Positions 16,238 through 24,897 of a DNA stretch of 52,312 nt are shown here, one piece after another. The translations under genes and the position numbers were made by a program. The number at the start of each line of letters is the position of its first letter. The first letter of the stretch is position 1. Below the pieces are notes generated by a model. It did not search any database. It saw nothing but the letters and a program-made list of their open reading frames with translations, and was not told the DNA's origin. The DNA is from an uncultured Alphaproteobacteria bacterium. GTDB taxonomy: Bacteria > Pseudomonadota > Alphaproteobacteria > RF32 > CAG-239. The stretch lies in contig CAJTMA010000015.1 in the NCBI GenBank assembly GCA_910577205.1, forward strand, positions 1 to 52,312, written 5' to 3'.

Positions 16238-17035
16238 CTATTTGATAATCTTAGCGCTTTCAATGTCTTTGAAATAGCGGACGGTGTCGGCTTTTAATTC
16301 ATTTGTTGCATTGTCATCGCAAACGATTAAAGCGTGTTGATGCATTTGCAAAATGCTGACCGGCCACATATGGTTGACGCTGCCTTCAATAGCGTGGTGC
16401 AAAGCGCGGGCTTTACCTGTTCCTGTGGCTAAAATCATTACTTCTTCGGCGTCCATTATCGTACCGATACCAACCGTCAGGGCTGTTCTGGGGACCTGAT
16501 TGATGTCATTATCAAAAAAACGTGAATTGGCTTTTACCGTTTCTGTGGTCAGCGTTTTAATCCGGGTGCGCGATGTCAGCGATGATCCCGGTTCATTAAA
16601 GGCAATATGCCCGTCTGAGCCTACACCGCCCATAAACAGGTTGATTTTGCCGTAGGATTTGATTTTTTCTTCATAAGAATGGCATTCTTCAGCATAATTA
16701 TGGGTCATGCCGTCAAGCAAATGGATGTTTTGCGGTTGGATATCAATATGTTTGAAAAAGTTTTCATGCATAAAGTAGTGATAGCTTTGCGGATGTTCCG
16801 GCGGCAATCCGACGTATTCGTCCATATTGAATGTGACAACGTTTTTGAAGGAAACTTTTCCGGCCTGATATTGGCGAATGAGCTCGCGATAAGTGCCCAT
16901 CGGTGTTGAACCGGTAGGCAAGCCTAAGACAAAAGGCTTATTGGCCGTCGGGCGAAAAGCTTTGATGCGGTATACAATATAATTGGCGGCCCAGAGGGAA
17001 CATTGGTCATAATCAGGGTGAATTAAAACGCGCAT
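16238..17035 (-). CDS. nagB: Glucosamine-6-phosphate deaminase
   Basis: NagB converts glucosamine-6-phosphate to fructose-6-phosphate and ammonia, the last step of amino-sugar breakdown. The catalytic residues match the E. coli numbering exactly: Asp72 in FNMDEYVG, Asp141 and His143 in GVGSDGHIAFNEPG, and Glu148. GLPTGSTPMGTY (38-49) binds the phosphate. The length of 265 is normal. The start at 17035 has AAGGA upstream and overlaps the 3' end of nagA by 13 bases, so translation is probably coupled. The pair can feed exogenous or recycled GlcNAc into glycolysis, and may also use wall sugars released by the lytic transglycosylase. Confidence 0.95.
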   Translation of the reverse strand: MRVLIHPDYDQCSLWAANYIVYRIKAFRPTANKPFVLGLPTGSTPMGTYRELIRQYQAGKVSFKNVVTFNMDEYVGLPPEHPQSYHYFMHENFFKHIDIQPQNIHLLDGMTHNYAEECHSYEEKIKSYGKINLFMGGVGSDGHIAFNEPGSSLTSRTRIKTLTTETVKANSRFFDNDINQVPRTALTVGIGTIMDAEEVMILATGTGKARALHHAIEGSVNHMWPVSILQMHQHALIVCDDNATNELKADTVRYFKDIESAKIIK

Positions 17036-18207
17036 GGTGTTTTTCCTTGGTTAAAAAATTGTCCGTTAATGATGGTGTATTTTATGTTATAATCTTTGTC
17101 AAAAACGACTAAGTCAGCATCATAGCCCGGGGCAATCAGCCCGAGATGTTCACGGCGCATAATTTTGGCGGGGTTGGTTGAAGCTGTTTGCACGGCTTGG
17201 TCAAGTGTTAAGCCAAAAGAAACCAGATTTTTAATGCCGTCAATCATGGTTAAGGCTGAGCCGGCAATAACGTTGTCTGACTTGCGGTAAAAACATTTGT
17301 CGAGATAGACCTCATCGCCGTTGGCAATTAATGGCAGATTATCCTGCCGGGTAGTTTTCAGCGAATCAGTTACCAGAACCAGTTTATCCAGAGGCTTGCA
17401 ACGAAGCAAAAATTTAATAAATTCGGGGTTGATGTGAATACCGTCGGCAATCAGTTCGCAAGACATTTCCGGATGAATAAAAACAGCGCCGACTGCGCCG
17501 GGGTCACGATGGTGCATACGGCTCATGGCGTTAAACAAATGGGTGGTATGCAAAATGCGTACCTGCATTCCCTCGACCATCTGTTCATAGGTGGCGTTGG
17601 TGTGTCCGGCTTGCAGGACAATTCCGTGTGAAATGCAGTAAAGAGCCAGCTCGCGCATATTTTTTAATTCGGGAGCGAGGGTCATATTGATGATATGGCC
17701 TTGGGCGGCATCAAGCAGTTCGTCCATTAATGAAATATCGACCGGACTTAGCGAATCTGGTGTTTGGACACCCAAGCGGTCAGGAGAAATAAAAGGCCCT
17801 TCCAGATGCATCCCTAAAATTTTAGCCCCTTTTTCATGTCCCATTGCTTCCACGACAGCGCGGATAGCTTTGAGCATTTGTTCTTTGGGGGCGCTGTAAA
17901 GAGTGGGAATAAAAGAGGTTACGCCGTATTGCGGCAGAATTTCAGACATTTTCAGAATAGAATCGGAGCTCATGTCATCGGTGCCATAACCGCCGATGCC
18001 GTGAATATGGGTATCCATAAAGCCCGGAGCAATGTAAGCGCCCTGCATATCAATAAACTTGACATCAGAATTAAATTTTTTGCGGGCAAAACGGTTTTCA
18101 TTGAAAACATCAATAATTTTGTAGCTTTTCAGCAAAACCGCACAGTTGTTCATTACGGAATAACCAGTCAGCAGGTTAGCGTTGTGCAGACAAATTTCAG
18201 AACTCAT
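17023..18207 (-). CDS. nagA: N-acetylglucosamine-6-phosphate deacetylase
   Basis: NagA removes acetate from GlcNAc-6-phosphate to give GlcN-6-phosphate for NagB. It is a TIM-barrel amidohydrolase. The sequence has DTHIHGIGGYGTDDMS (metal and loop motif near residue 65), HLEGPFISPDRLG, the AGHTNATYEQ histidine motif, HLFNAMSRMHHRDPGAVGA and LVTDSLKTT. The C-terminal LGLIAPGYDADLVVFD is typical of the family. The length of 394 is usual. The product reads into nagB with a 13-base overlap. TATAAT on the minus strand at 18244-18249 may be its -10 box, but no good -35 is paired with it. It is divergent from the proline iminopeptidase. Confidence 0.94.
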   Translation of the reverse strand: MSSEICLHNANLLTGYSVMNNCAVLLKSYKIIDVFNENRFARKKFNSDVKFIDMQGAYIAPGFMDTHIHGIGGYGTDDMSSDSILKMSEILPQYGVTSFIPTLYSAPKEQMLKAIRAVVEAMGHEKGAKILGMHLEGPFISPDRLGVQTPDSLSPVDISLMDELLDAAQGHIINMTLAPELKNMRELALYCISHGIVLQAGHTNATYEQMVEGMQVRILHTTHLFNAMSRMHHRDPGAVGAVFIHPEMSCELIADGIHINPEFIKFLLRCKPLDKLVLVTDSLKTTRQDNLPLIANGDEVYLDKCFYRKSDNVIAGSALTMIDGIKNLVSFGLTLDQAVQTASTNPAKIMRREHLGLIAPGYDADLVVFDKDYNIKYTIINGQFFNQGKTPCAF

Positions 18208-18323
18208 TTCCGGACTTTCTTTATTGCGAATCTAATGGCAATTATTATAGCCGGCAAAAGTAAATTATTGCCTAAATTTAAAATTAGTTTATGGTGAATA
18301 AAGATTATTAAAGGAGAGATTAG

Positions 18324-19274
18324 ATGTTAACAGACCTGTGGCGCAAGTGGCGTGAGCCGAAACCTTTTAATGAAGGCTATCTGCCTGAAGCTGACGGCCA
18401 CAGGGTTTTCTTCCATGAATACGGTAATCCGCAAGGCAAACCGGTATTGCTGACTCACGGCGGCCCGGGCGGAAGGACTCATTCGGGGCACGCCGGAGTT
18501 TTTAATCTGAAAAAATACCGGGTGATAATGTTTGACCAGCGTGGCTGCGGGAAGTCTTTGCCATCAGGAAAGATGGAGCATAACACCATGGAAGATACGT
18601 TGTGGGATATGAAGCGTTTGTATGATTTTCTGGGATTGAAAGGAAAAGTTATTCTGCGCGGCGCATCTTGGGGTTCGACCGTTATGTTGTGTTTTGCTGA
18701 GAAATATCCCGAATTGACGGAGTGCCTGCTGTTGTCACAGGTTTTTTTGGCGGATGGCGTACAAGAAGAGTGGTTTAACAAGCAGAGCGCTTTGTTTTAT
18801 CCTGAATTTGTTGACCAAATGCAGGCAGATGCCGGAAGCTGGAAAACTTTGCCGGAATATTATGCCGGGCTGATTAATTCCGAGGATAAAGAATTGCAGC
18901 TGCGGGCGGCTAATCGTTATGGCTGGTATGAACGGGTATTGGGCGCGGTTAATCCCCGTTTCGGAACGGTGGAAGAATTAGACGAGGCGGCTTTGAACGA
19001 GCAGCGTATTTATATGACTTATGCCGCGAAAGCTTATACCCTGAAAAATAATCAGATTATGCGCAATGTTAAGAAAATCGCCAAGATTCCGGCATTGCTG
19101 GTGCATAACCGTTTGGATATGGATTGTCCCTTGCTTTCGGCTTATCGCCTGCATCAGGCTATGCTGAACTCAAAATTGGTGATTGCCCCGGGTATCGGGC
19201 ATTATAATCCGCAGCTGAAGAAGTTTATTTGCAAGGAAATCAGGGATTATCTGCAAAATGAAATCAGCGATTGA
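18324..19274 (+). CDS. pip: Proline iminopeptidase
   Basis: This alpha/beta hydrolase (peptidase family S33) releases N-terminal proline from peptides in the cytoplasm. The oxyanion motif HGGPGG is at residues 45-50, followed by FDQRGCGKS at 70-78. The nucleophile elbow GASWGS gives Ser115, with Asp265 in HNRLDMDCP and His293 in GIGHYNP completing the triad. The length of 316 matches the family. AAAGGAGA precedes ATG 18324. Compared with standard Pip, the Asp loop is HNRLDMDCP rather than GRYDxxxP, so the substrate preference could differ. It is followed 54 bases later by the AlgX-like gene, probably a separate functional unit. Confidence 0.9.
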   Translation: MLTDLWRKWREPKPFNEGYLPEADGHRVFFHEYGNPQGKPVLLTHGGPGGRTHSGHAGVFNLKKYRVIMFDQRGCGKSLPSGKMEHNTMEDTLWDMKRLYDFLGLKGKVILRGASWGSTVMLCFAEKYPELTECLLLSQVFLADGVQEEWFNKQSALFYPEFVDQMQADAGSWKTLPEYYAGLINSEDKELQLRAANRYGWYERVLGAVNPRFGTVEELDEAALNEQRIYMTYAAKAYTLKNNQIMRNVKKIAKIPALLVHNRLDMDCPLLSAYRLHQAMLNSKLVIAPGIGHYNPQLKKFICKEIRDYLQNEISD

Positions 19275-19328
19275 CATTGGCGGTTGAAATGTTACTCTCC
19301 TTGCAGTTGTGAATAAAGGAACTTTTAA

Positions 19329-20654
19329 ATGCGGCGGAAATTTATTGCGGCAATCCTGACGCTTCTTATTTTGCTTTGGAGCAAGGATTTTTATTGGCTT
19401 GACGAACCAAAAGTTTTTGACTGGAAAGTGTTTGTTATTATTCTGACACTGGGTGGTTTGGCTTGCTATAAGCTGGTGGATTATCTGGCGCAGTTCAAAA
19501 TTATAGAACAAAACTCCCGAATCGATATTGTTTTTGTGGCGTTTGTTATCGGCTTTATGTTTATTCCTGTTCTCAAAATTAATCATGATACCATCAGCGT
19601 TCAAGAAAACCGTACTTTGGCGTCGTATATGCCTTTGGTGAAAGACGGACAGATTAATTTTAATTACGGGCGGGATTTTGAGGCATGGTTTAATGACCAT
19701 TTTAACCAGCGCAAGTTATTTATTGATGTTAACAGCCGTATTAATCTGTTTCTTAACCGCAAACTGAAAAGCGAAACAGCCATGGCCGGCAAAGACGGGT
19801 GGATGTATACCAAACGCTGGGGCTCGGTAGAGATGTTTCAGAATAAGTATCTCTATAATTACGATGATTTGCGCAAAATTAAAGAGAAGCTGGAAACCGT
19901 TAGTATTTGGGCTCGGAAACACGGGATGAAACTTTATGTATTTTTGGTGCCTGATAAAGAGCGCATATATCCCGAGTTTTATCCTGACGGGTTTGAAAAG
20001 CTCAATCCGGCATCTAAAATTGAGCAGATTGCCGTTTATTTGAAAGCTAAATCATTTGTGCCGGTGGTTTATCCTGGGGAGGCTTTGTTTGCTGCCAAGC
20101 CGGATCATTTGCTTTATTATAAGACAGGCACGCACTGGACACATTGGGGAGCTTATACAGGTTATAGGGAGTTATTTGCGCGGATTAAAAAGGATTTTCC
20201 GGCACTGAAAATTATGCAGCCTGATGATTTTAATATTGTGCCGAAAGTAAGCGCAGACGTGGATATCGCCTCGGCCTTGGGGATTGATGCTTATGATGTT
20301 TTGCCTGAAGCGGAATTGACTTATGACGAATTTGAGGTCAAGAAGCCCACGGTGGCAGAAACGCACAAATTTGTGAATAAAGAAAAACGGATTGAAACTT
20401 TTGATTATGTATCTGCGAATCCATCTCGAAAATTGAAAGCCGTGTTTTATGCCGACAGCCAGTTTTTGCGTATGAACTGGTATGCGGCGGAAAGTTTTAA
20501 TAAAATGCTGCATATATACAGCGGGTATGGGCGGGATTATGATTTGCCGTATATGGCTAAGCAAATTGTGGCCTATCAGCCGGATATTCTGGTGATTGAA
20601 ACCGGTGAACGCTTTTTGAGCCGCCTGCTGAATTTGGATTTGCCGGAGGATTAA
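19329..20654 (+). CDS. AlgX/AlgJ-like SGNH protein (DHHW family)
   Basis: AlgX and AlgJ are periplasmic SGNH-fold proteins that transfer or receive acetyl groups exported by an MBOAT partner onto polysaccharide. This 441-residue protein has two or three N-terminal hydrophobic segments (about 6-20, 34-52, 64-82) and then a periplasmic domain. DGWMY (156-160) is a typical DHHW landmark. The HW motif is at GTHWTHWGAY (267-276) and a Ser at ADS (375-377). The Asp normally two residues before the His is Gly267 here, whereas the two other copies in this window keep it. Activity may therefore be weak or rearranged. It ends one base before the MBOAT gene, so the two form a module. Confidence 0.85.
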   Translation: MRRKFIAAILTLLILLWSKDFYWLDEPKVFDWKVFVIILTLGGLACYKLVDYLAQFKIIEQNSRIDIVFVAFVIGFMFIPVLKINHDTISVQENRTLASYMPLVKDGQINFNYGRDFEAWFNDHFNQRKLFIDVNSRINLFLNRKLKSETAMAGKDGWMYTKRWGSVEMFQNKYLYNYDDLRKIKEKLETVSIWARKHGMKLYVFLVPDKERIYPEFYPDGFEKLNPASKIEQIAVYLKAKSFVPVVYPGEALFAAKPDHLLYYKTGTHWTHWGAYTGYRELFARIKKDFPALKIMQPDDFNIVPKVSADVDIASALGIDAYDVLPEAELTYDEFEVKKPTVAETHKFVNKEKRIETFDYVSANPSRKLKAVFYADSQFLRMNWYAAESFNKMLHIYSGYGRDYDLPYMAKQIVAYQPDILVIETGERFLSRLLNLDLPED

Positions 20655-20655
20655 A

Positions 20656-22062
20656 ATGCTGTTTAGTTCTATGACATTCTTGTTTGTGTTTATGCCTCTG
20701 GTGATGGCTGTTTATTTTCTTGCCAAAAAAGAAATTCGCAATTATGTCCTCTTGATTGCCAGCATTATCTTCTATGCTTGGGGAGAACCCCGTTATCTGG
20801 CGATTATGATTATAACAATCTTAGTCAATTATGCCGGGGCAGTGTTGCTTGACCGTTGTCGTTCGGAAAGGAAACGTCTGTGGTTTGTCAGTTTGACGAT
20901 TGCGGCAGATTTGAGCTTTTTGTTCTATTTCAAATATTTCAATTTTGTGGTTGATAATATTAACGGTGTATTGGCGACAGATTTTGCGCTGTTGGATGTC
21001 GTGATGCCAATCGGCATTTCGTTTTATACATTTCAGGCGATGTCTTATCTGATAGATGTATACCGTCGCGAAGTCCCTGCGCAAAAAGATATTTATAAGC
21101 TGTCTTTGTATATTGTTTTGTTTCCGCAGCTTGTGGCCGGGCCGATTGTCAAATATCATGACGTTTGCGCGCAGATTGACAGCCGCCTGATTGAATTTAA
21201 GAATGTTATTGTCGGTTTTAAGCGTTTTATCGTTGGTTTGGCAAAAAAGGTGTTGATTGCCAACACACTGGCGGAAGCCGTTGATAAGATTTTTGCTCAG
21301 GCTCCGGAAAACCTGTCGACAGGTTATGCTTGGCTGGGAGCGGTGGCTTATTGCCTGCAATTGTATTATGATTTTTCCGGTTATTCCGATATGGCTATCG
21401 GATTGGGGTTGATGTTTGGGTTTACTTTCCTGGAGAACTTTAATTATCCCTATATTTCCAAATCTATTACCGAATTTTGGCGGCGCTGGCATATTTCTCT
21501 GGCGACCTGGTTTAAGCTTTATCTCTATATCCCGCTGGGCGGAAACCGCAAAGGTGAAGTACGCACCTATTTGAACTTGTTTACTATCTTTCTGGTAACC
21601 GGTATTTGGCACGGGGCGGCGTGGAGTTATGTCTTCTGGGGGATTTGGAACGGTATATTTATTGTGTTTGAGCGTTTTATCGGCCTTGATAAGGATAAGT
21701 CTAACCGTTGGTATGCTTTATTAGGCAAACATATTTATGCCTTTTTTGCCATTATCTTCGGGATGATTATTTTCCGCTCCGAGAATCTGCACTATGCCTA
21801 TGAATATATTTGCCGGATGCTGCATATTGACGTTACCAAGCATCTGCCAAACTATGATTACGGTATCAATAATAAATTTGCGCTGATGCTGGTTGTGGGG
21901 CTTATTTGCGCCATGCCGCTGTTCAGAAACATGATATACATCAAGTATGAGCGGAAAGTTGTTCGAACATTGGTAAATATTTGGCTGTTTATTTTGTTTT
22001 TCTGGTCGACAATTTCCCTAGCGGCGTCGACGTATAATCCTTTTATCTACTTCCGCTTTTAA
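20656..22062 (+). CDS. MBOAT O-acyltransferase, AlgI/DltB type
   Basis: MBOAT proteins move acyl groups (usually acetyl) from the cytoplasm across the membrane for attachment to a polymer. This 468-residue protein has about ten membrane segments. The MBOAT core has FWRRWHISLATWF (274-286) and the invariant His319 in VTGIWHGAAW; PIGISFYTFQAMSYL and FDFSGYSDMAIGLG-like motifs flank it. It resembles the second MBOAT at 26246 throughout. The gene starts one base after the AlgX-like stop codon, so expression is coupled. The last codons and stop run into palindrome E9. The polymer modified is not known; surface polysaccharide made by the nearby clusters is the obvious candidate. Confidence 0.92.
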   Translation: MLFSSMTFLFVFMPLVMAVYFLAKKEIRNYVLLIASIIFYAWGEPRYLAIMIITILVNYAGAVLLDRCRSERKRLWFVSLTIAADLSFLFYFKYFNFVVDNINGVLATDFALLDVVMPIGISFYTFQAMSYLIDVYRREVPAQKDIYKLSLYIVLFPQLVAGPIVKYHDVCAQIDSRLIEFKNVIVGFKRFIVGLAKKVLIANTLAEAVDKIFAQAPENLSTGYAWLGAVAYCLQLYYDFSGYSDMAIGLGLMFGFTFLENFNYPYISKSITEFWRRWHISLATWFKLYLYIPLGGNRKGEVRTYLNLFTIFLVTGIWHGAAWSYVFWGIWNGIFIVFERFIGLDKDKSNRWYALLGKHIYAFFAIIFGMIIFRSENLHYAYEYICRMLHIDVTKHLPNYDYGINNKFALMLVVGLICAMPLFRNMIYIKYERKVVRTLVNIWLFILFFWSTISLAASTYNPFIYFRF

Positions 22063-22184
22063 AACGTGTATAATGGAGGATTAGAGCAATTTTACGTGAA
22101 TGATAAAAATTCACGTAGCTAAATGTACGCTAAAATTTTTATCATCACTAGAAATCACTCTACTCCTCTCATTTTCCACGTTTT
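22061..22184. repeat. Core-containing nested palindrome E9
   Basis: It begins within the MBOAT stop codon. AAAACGTG (22061-22068) pairs with CACGTTTT (22077-22184 side, 22177-22184). The inner arms are about 45 bases long and match E1 and E3. The core at 22110-22131 is identical to that of E3. The outer eight-base arm is unique to this locus and ends in TTTT. Confidence 0.85.
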
Positions 22185-22224
22185 AATTACTCTAGATGTT
22201 GCTTAGCAAAATTTTTAATTCTTA

Positions 22225-22608
22225 TTATTTTTTACTTTCGAAGTCCAGGGCTAAGGAGTTAATGCAATAGCGTTCACCGGTATCTGTCGGGCCATCCGGG
22301 AAGATATGTCCTAAGTGAGAACCGCAGCGGGCGCAAGTGACTTCGGTTCTGTTCATGCCGTGGCTGTTATCAGGGGTGAACTCAACACTGCCGGGGATAG
22401 CCGTGTCAAAGCTGGGCCAGCCGCAAGACGAGAAAAATTTGTGTTTGCTGTCAAACAAAGGGTTATGGCAGGCCGCGCAATAGTAAGTTCCGTTTTCATT
22501 AGTCATGTAGTATTTTCCTGAAAAAGGCGGTTCTGTTCCTTTCTCTCGCAAGACGTGGAATTGTGCCGGAGACAGTTTGGCGCGATATTCTGCTTCAAAT
22601 TTATCCAT
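22225..22608 (-). CDS. msrB: Peptide-methionine (R)-S-oxide reductase
   Basis: MsrB repairs methionine-R-sulfoxide in proteins. The zinc site is Cys44/Cys47 (YYCAACHNP) and Cys92/Cys95 (TCARCGSHLGH). The resolving Cys62 is in SSCGWPSF and the catalytic Cys115 in RYCINS. The length of 127 is a normal stand-alone MsrB. No signal peptide is present, so it acts in the cytoplasm. The start at 22608 follows AAGGAGTGTTGAT. The gene lies one base after msrA, giving an msrA-msrB operon that repairs both stereoisomers. Confidence 0.96.
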   Translation of the reverse strand: MDKFEAEYRAKLSPAQFHVLREKGTEPPFSGKYYMTNENGTYYCAACHNPLFDSKHKFFSSCGWPSFDTAIPGSVEFTPDNSHGMNRTEVTCARCGSHLGHIFPDGPTDTGERYCINSLALDFESKK

Positions 22609-22609
22609 A

Positions 22610-23095
22610 TCAACACTCCTTATTGAGGCAACAGCTGGTTTGGCCTTGTTTGAGGTGGTAATGCTGGTGGTAATCTTCAGCCGGATAGAAGCTTTTCAGC
22701 GGGGCAATTTCCGTGACAACCATATTCCGAAAGCGTCCGCTGCGGTTCAGTTCAAGCACTTTTTTTACGGCGGCATCTTTTTGCATATCATTTTTGTAGA
22801 ATATGGCTGAGCGGTATTGGCTGCCATAGTCCGGTCCTTGGCGGTCTTTAGTGGTGGGATTATGAATTTTGAAAAAAATATCCAGAAGTTGTCCGTAGGT
22901 TATAATATGGGGATCATAGTTGATTTCCACGGCTTCAGCGTGTCCGGTTTTTCCGGTTGAAACTTGTTGATAGCTGGGAGAGGGAAGCGAACCGCCCGTG
23001 TAGCCGACCCTTGTGCCGATAACGCCGGCAACTTCCTCAAATGCAGATTGCACGCCCCAGAAACATCCGGCGGCAAAAACGGCTTGTTCAATCAT
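22610..23095 (-). CDS. msrA: Peptide-methionine (S)-S-oxide reductase
   Basis: MsrA reduces methionine-S-sulfoxide, using thioredoxin to regenerate. The catalytic motif GCFWG gives Cys11. Other family matches are RVGYTGGSLPSPSYQQVSTG, GHAEAVEINYDP and GPDYGSQYRSAIFY. The C-terminal tail has Cys155, Cys156 and Cys161, one or two of which probably act as resolving cysteines. The length of 161 is typical for the short form. AGAGGAGA lies upstream of ATG 23095. No fusion to MsrB is present; the two are separate genes separated by one base. Confidence 0.96.
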   Translation of the reverse strand: MIEQAVFAAGCFWGVQSAFEEVAGVIGTRVGYTGGSLPSPSYQQVSTGKTGHAEAVEINYDPHIITYGQLLDIFFKIHNPTTKDRQGPDYGSQYRSAIFYKNDMQKDAAVKKVLELNRSGRFRNMVVTEIAPLKSFYPAEDYHQHYHLKQGQTSCCLNKEC

Positions 23096-23217
23096 TATCG
23101 CTATCTCCTCTGAAATTTGATTTACCGGAATTACTTAAGCTCGTAGGGCTTTGTAATGACGGTGAAAAATACTCATCCTTAATATAGGCGTTTTCAGAGG
23201 TATTTAAACCCTGGGCA

Positions 23218-23826
23218 TTAACAGGCAATATTGTGGCGGGAGAGTTCTTCTAATGCCGCGCGTGCCCATGGATGGACAACTTTATGAGCTTTATTATCTT
23301 CCAAACTGTTAAACAGGTAGCAGTAGGCGGCATCATCTAAAGATTTATCCAGCTGTTTGCGGACTAACGGCATAAAGGCCGGAGTGTCTTTGGGTTTCCA
23401 AGCCAGTTTGTCTGCCAGAAAAACGATTTTATCCAAAGTTGTTGCGCCGGCTTTCAGCGTGGTATGGCAGGCGATGGCGTTTAATACCTGTTTGTCGGTG
23501 ATGTCAAAAGTTTCAACGGCGATAACGCGGGAAAGTTTTTGATGGAGCAAATCCGGGTTTTGTTCTTCTTCCGGCAGAATTTCCAAATCAAAAATCCGCG
23601 CCATTTCAAGATATTCATCAACCGGGAAAAGGCGGCTGATGTCATGCAGCAGGGCGGCAGCAGCAGCTTGGTCCGGGTCAGCGCTAAATTTCTGGGCCAG
23701 GGTTACGGCATTGTAACGCGTTTGCAAAACATGGGCGAGTACTGTTTCCATGTTGGCCTGTTTGAAGTTATTTTTAACGTTTTCTTCAAGAGACAGGCCG
23801 TTAAAATTGGTCAGATTAACTGTCAT
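23218..23826 (-). CDS. HD-domain hydrolase, YqeK-like
   Basis: HD hydrolases of this group (YqeK) hydrolyse dinucleoside tetraphosphates such as Ap4A. The metal-binding pattern is AALLHDISRL near residue 60, then CHTT near 115, and FLADKLAWKPKD. A helical C-terminus follows, ending KVVHPWARAALEEL. I place the start at 23826 because AGAAGG lies five bases upstream; an ATG at 23841 in the same frame precedes that site. The predicted product is 202 residues and cytoplasmic. YqeK is often encoded beside nadD in Firmicutes, but not here, where the gene stands alone between msrA and the rhamnose operon. The exact substrate is inferred from family resemblance. Confidence 0.75.
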   Translation of the reverse strand: MTVNLTNFNGLSLEENVKNNFKQANMETVLAHVLQTRYNAVTLAQKFSADPDQAAAAALLHDISRLFPVDEYLEMARIFDLEILPEEEQNPDLLHQKLSRVIAVETFDITDKQVLNAIACHTTLKAGATTLDKIVFLADKLAWKPKDTPAFMPLVRKQLDKSLDDAAYCYLFNSLEDNKAHKVVHPWARAALEELSRHNIAC

Positions 23827-24012
23827 ATAGCCTTCTTTCATTATGAGCTAAAATTAACTTAATACTATATATAATTGATTTTTTATAAAAATGCCAGCGT
23901 TTTTTTTGCGTGACGGTAAATCGGTGTGCGTATCAGCGAGAAAAAAGTTGCCATCAAAAGCTGAATGTGTAACATGAATGCATTAGAATTCTAACTAAAT
24001 AAAGGACTGCTT

Positions 24013-24897
24013 ATGAAAGGCATTATTTTAGCAGGGGGCAGCGGTTCGCGCCTCTATCCGCTGACGAACACGACCAGCAAACAACTGCTTCCGGTTTATG
24101 ACAAGCCAATGATTTATTATCCGCTGGCAACATTGATGTTGTTCGGCATTAAAGATATTTTGATTATTTCTACGCCGCAAGATACGCCGAATATTGAAAA
24201 GCTGTTTGGCAATGGTGCAAATCTCGGTCTGACGATAGAGTATCGCATTCAGGCAGAGCCTAAAGGCATTGCGCAGGCGTTTACCATTGGGGCTGACTTT
24301 ATCGGAAACGAAGATGTTTGCCTGATTTTGGGAGATAATATTTTCTATATGGGTGATCAGCTGAAGTTTTTCCGGGAGGAAGTGTCCCACAACCCCGGCG
24401 GAACGGTATTCGGTTATCATGTTTCTGATCCTGAGCGCTTTGGTGTTGTGGAATTTGATAAGAATCACAAGGCGATTTCAATTGAGGAAAAACCCAAGCA
24501 GCCGAAATCGAACTACGCGGTGGTCGGACTGTATTTTTACAAGTCTGATGTGGTGGAGAAAGCCCGCAATCTGAAGCCTTCGGCGCGCGGCGAACTGGAA
24601 ATCACTGATTTGAACCGGATGTATCTGGACGAAGGGCGGCTGAATGTGGTGACCATGAAACGCGGTAACGCCTGGCTGGATGCCGGAACGCCGCAGTCGC
24701 TTTTGGATGCGTCCAATTTTATCGGCATTATTGAAAAACGCCAGGATTTAAAAATTGCCTGTATTGAGGAAATAGCTTATCGCCGTGGTTTCATTAATGA
24801 TGAACAAATGAATAAAATTATTGATTCCTTAAAAGACGGAATTGATTATAAAGCCTATTTGAAAAGAGTGGTAGAGGATTATCATGAAGATTACTAA
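24013..24897 (+). CDS. rfbA: Glucose-1-phosphate thymidylyltransferase
   Basis: RfbA (RmlA) joins glucose-1-phosphate and dTTP to make dTDP-glucose, the first step to dTDP-L-rhamnose. The nucleotide-binding signature is GGSGSRLYPLT (8-18), with Lys23 in SKQLLPVYDKPM and Asp108 in LILGDNIFY. KRGNAWLDAGTP near residue 220 is typical of the family. The length of 294 is normal. AAAGGA precedes ATG 24013. In the 171-base gap upstream, TTGCCA (23948) and TAACAT (23970) spaced by 16 may be the operon promoter, though this is weak. It overlaps rfbC by 14 bases and is first in a tight eight-gene operon. Confidence 0.95.
   Translation: MKGIILAGGSGSRLYPLTNTTSKQLLPVYDKPMIYYPLATLMLFGIKDILIISTPQDTPNIEKLFGNGANLGLTIEYRIQAEPKGIAQAFTIGADFIGNEDVCLILGDNIFYMGDQLKFFREEVSHNPGGTVFGYHVSDPERFGVVEFDKNHKAISIEEKPKQPKSNYAVVGLYFYKSDVVEKARNLKPSARGELEITDLNRMYLDEGRLNVVTMKRGNAWLDAGTPQSLLDASNFIGIIEKRQDLKIACIEEIAYRRGFINDEQMNKIIDSLKDGIDYKAYLKRVVEDYHEDY

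Noticed and set aside
20821..21612. Long minus-strand frame (263 codons) opposite the first MBOAT gene
   Set aside because: It mirrors a well-supported membrane protein gene, has no ribosome site, and its product is basic and low in hydrophobic runs, as expected for an antisense shadow.
8440..22184. Insertion sequences or MITEs with a local transposase
   Set aside because: No transposase gene lies in the window, and I see no clear direct target duplications flanking the palindromes. A non-autonomous element mobilised from elsewhere remains possible.
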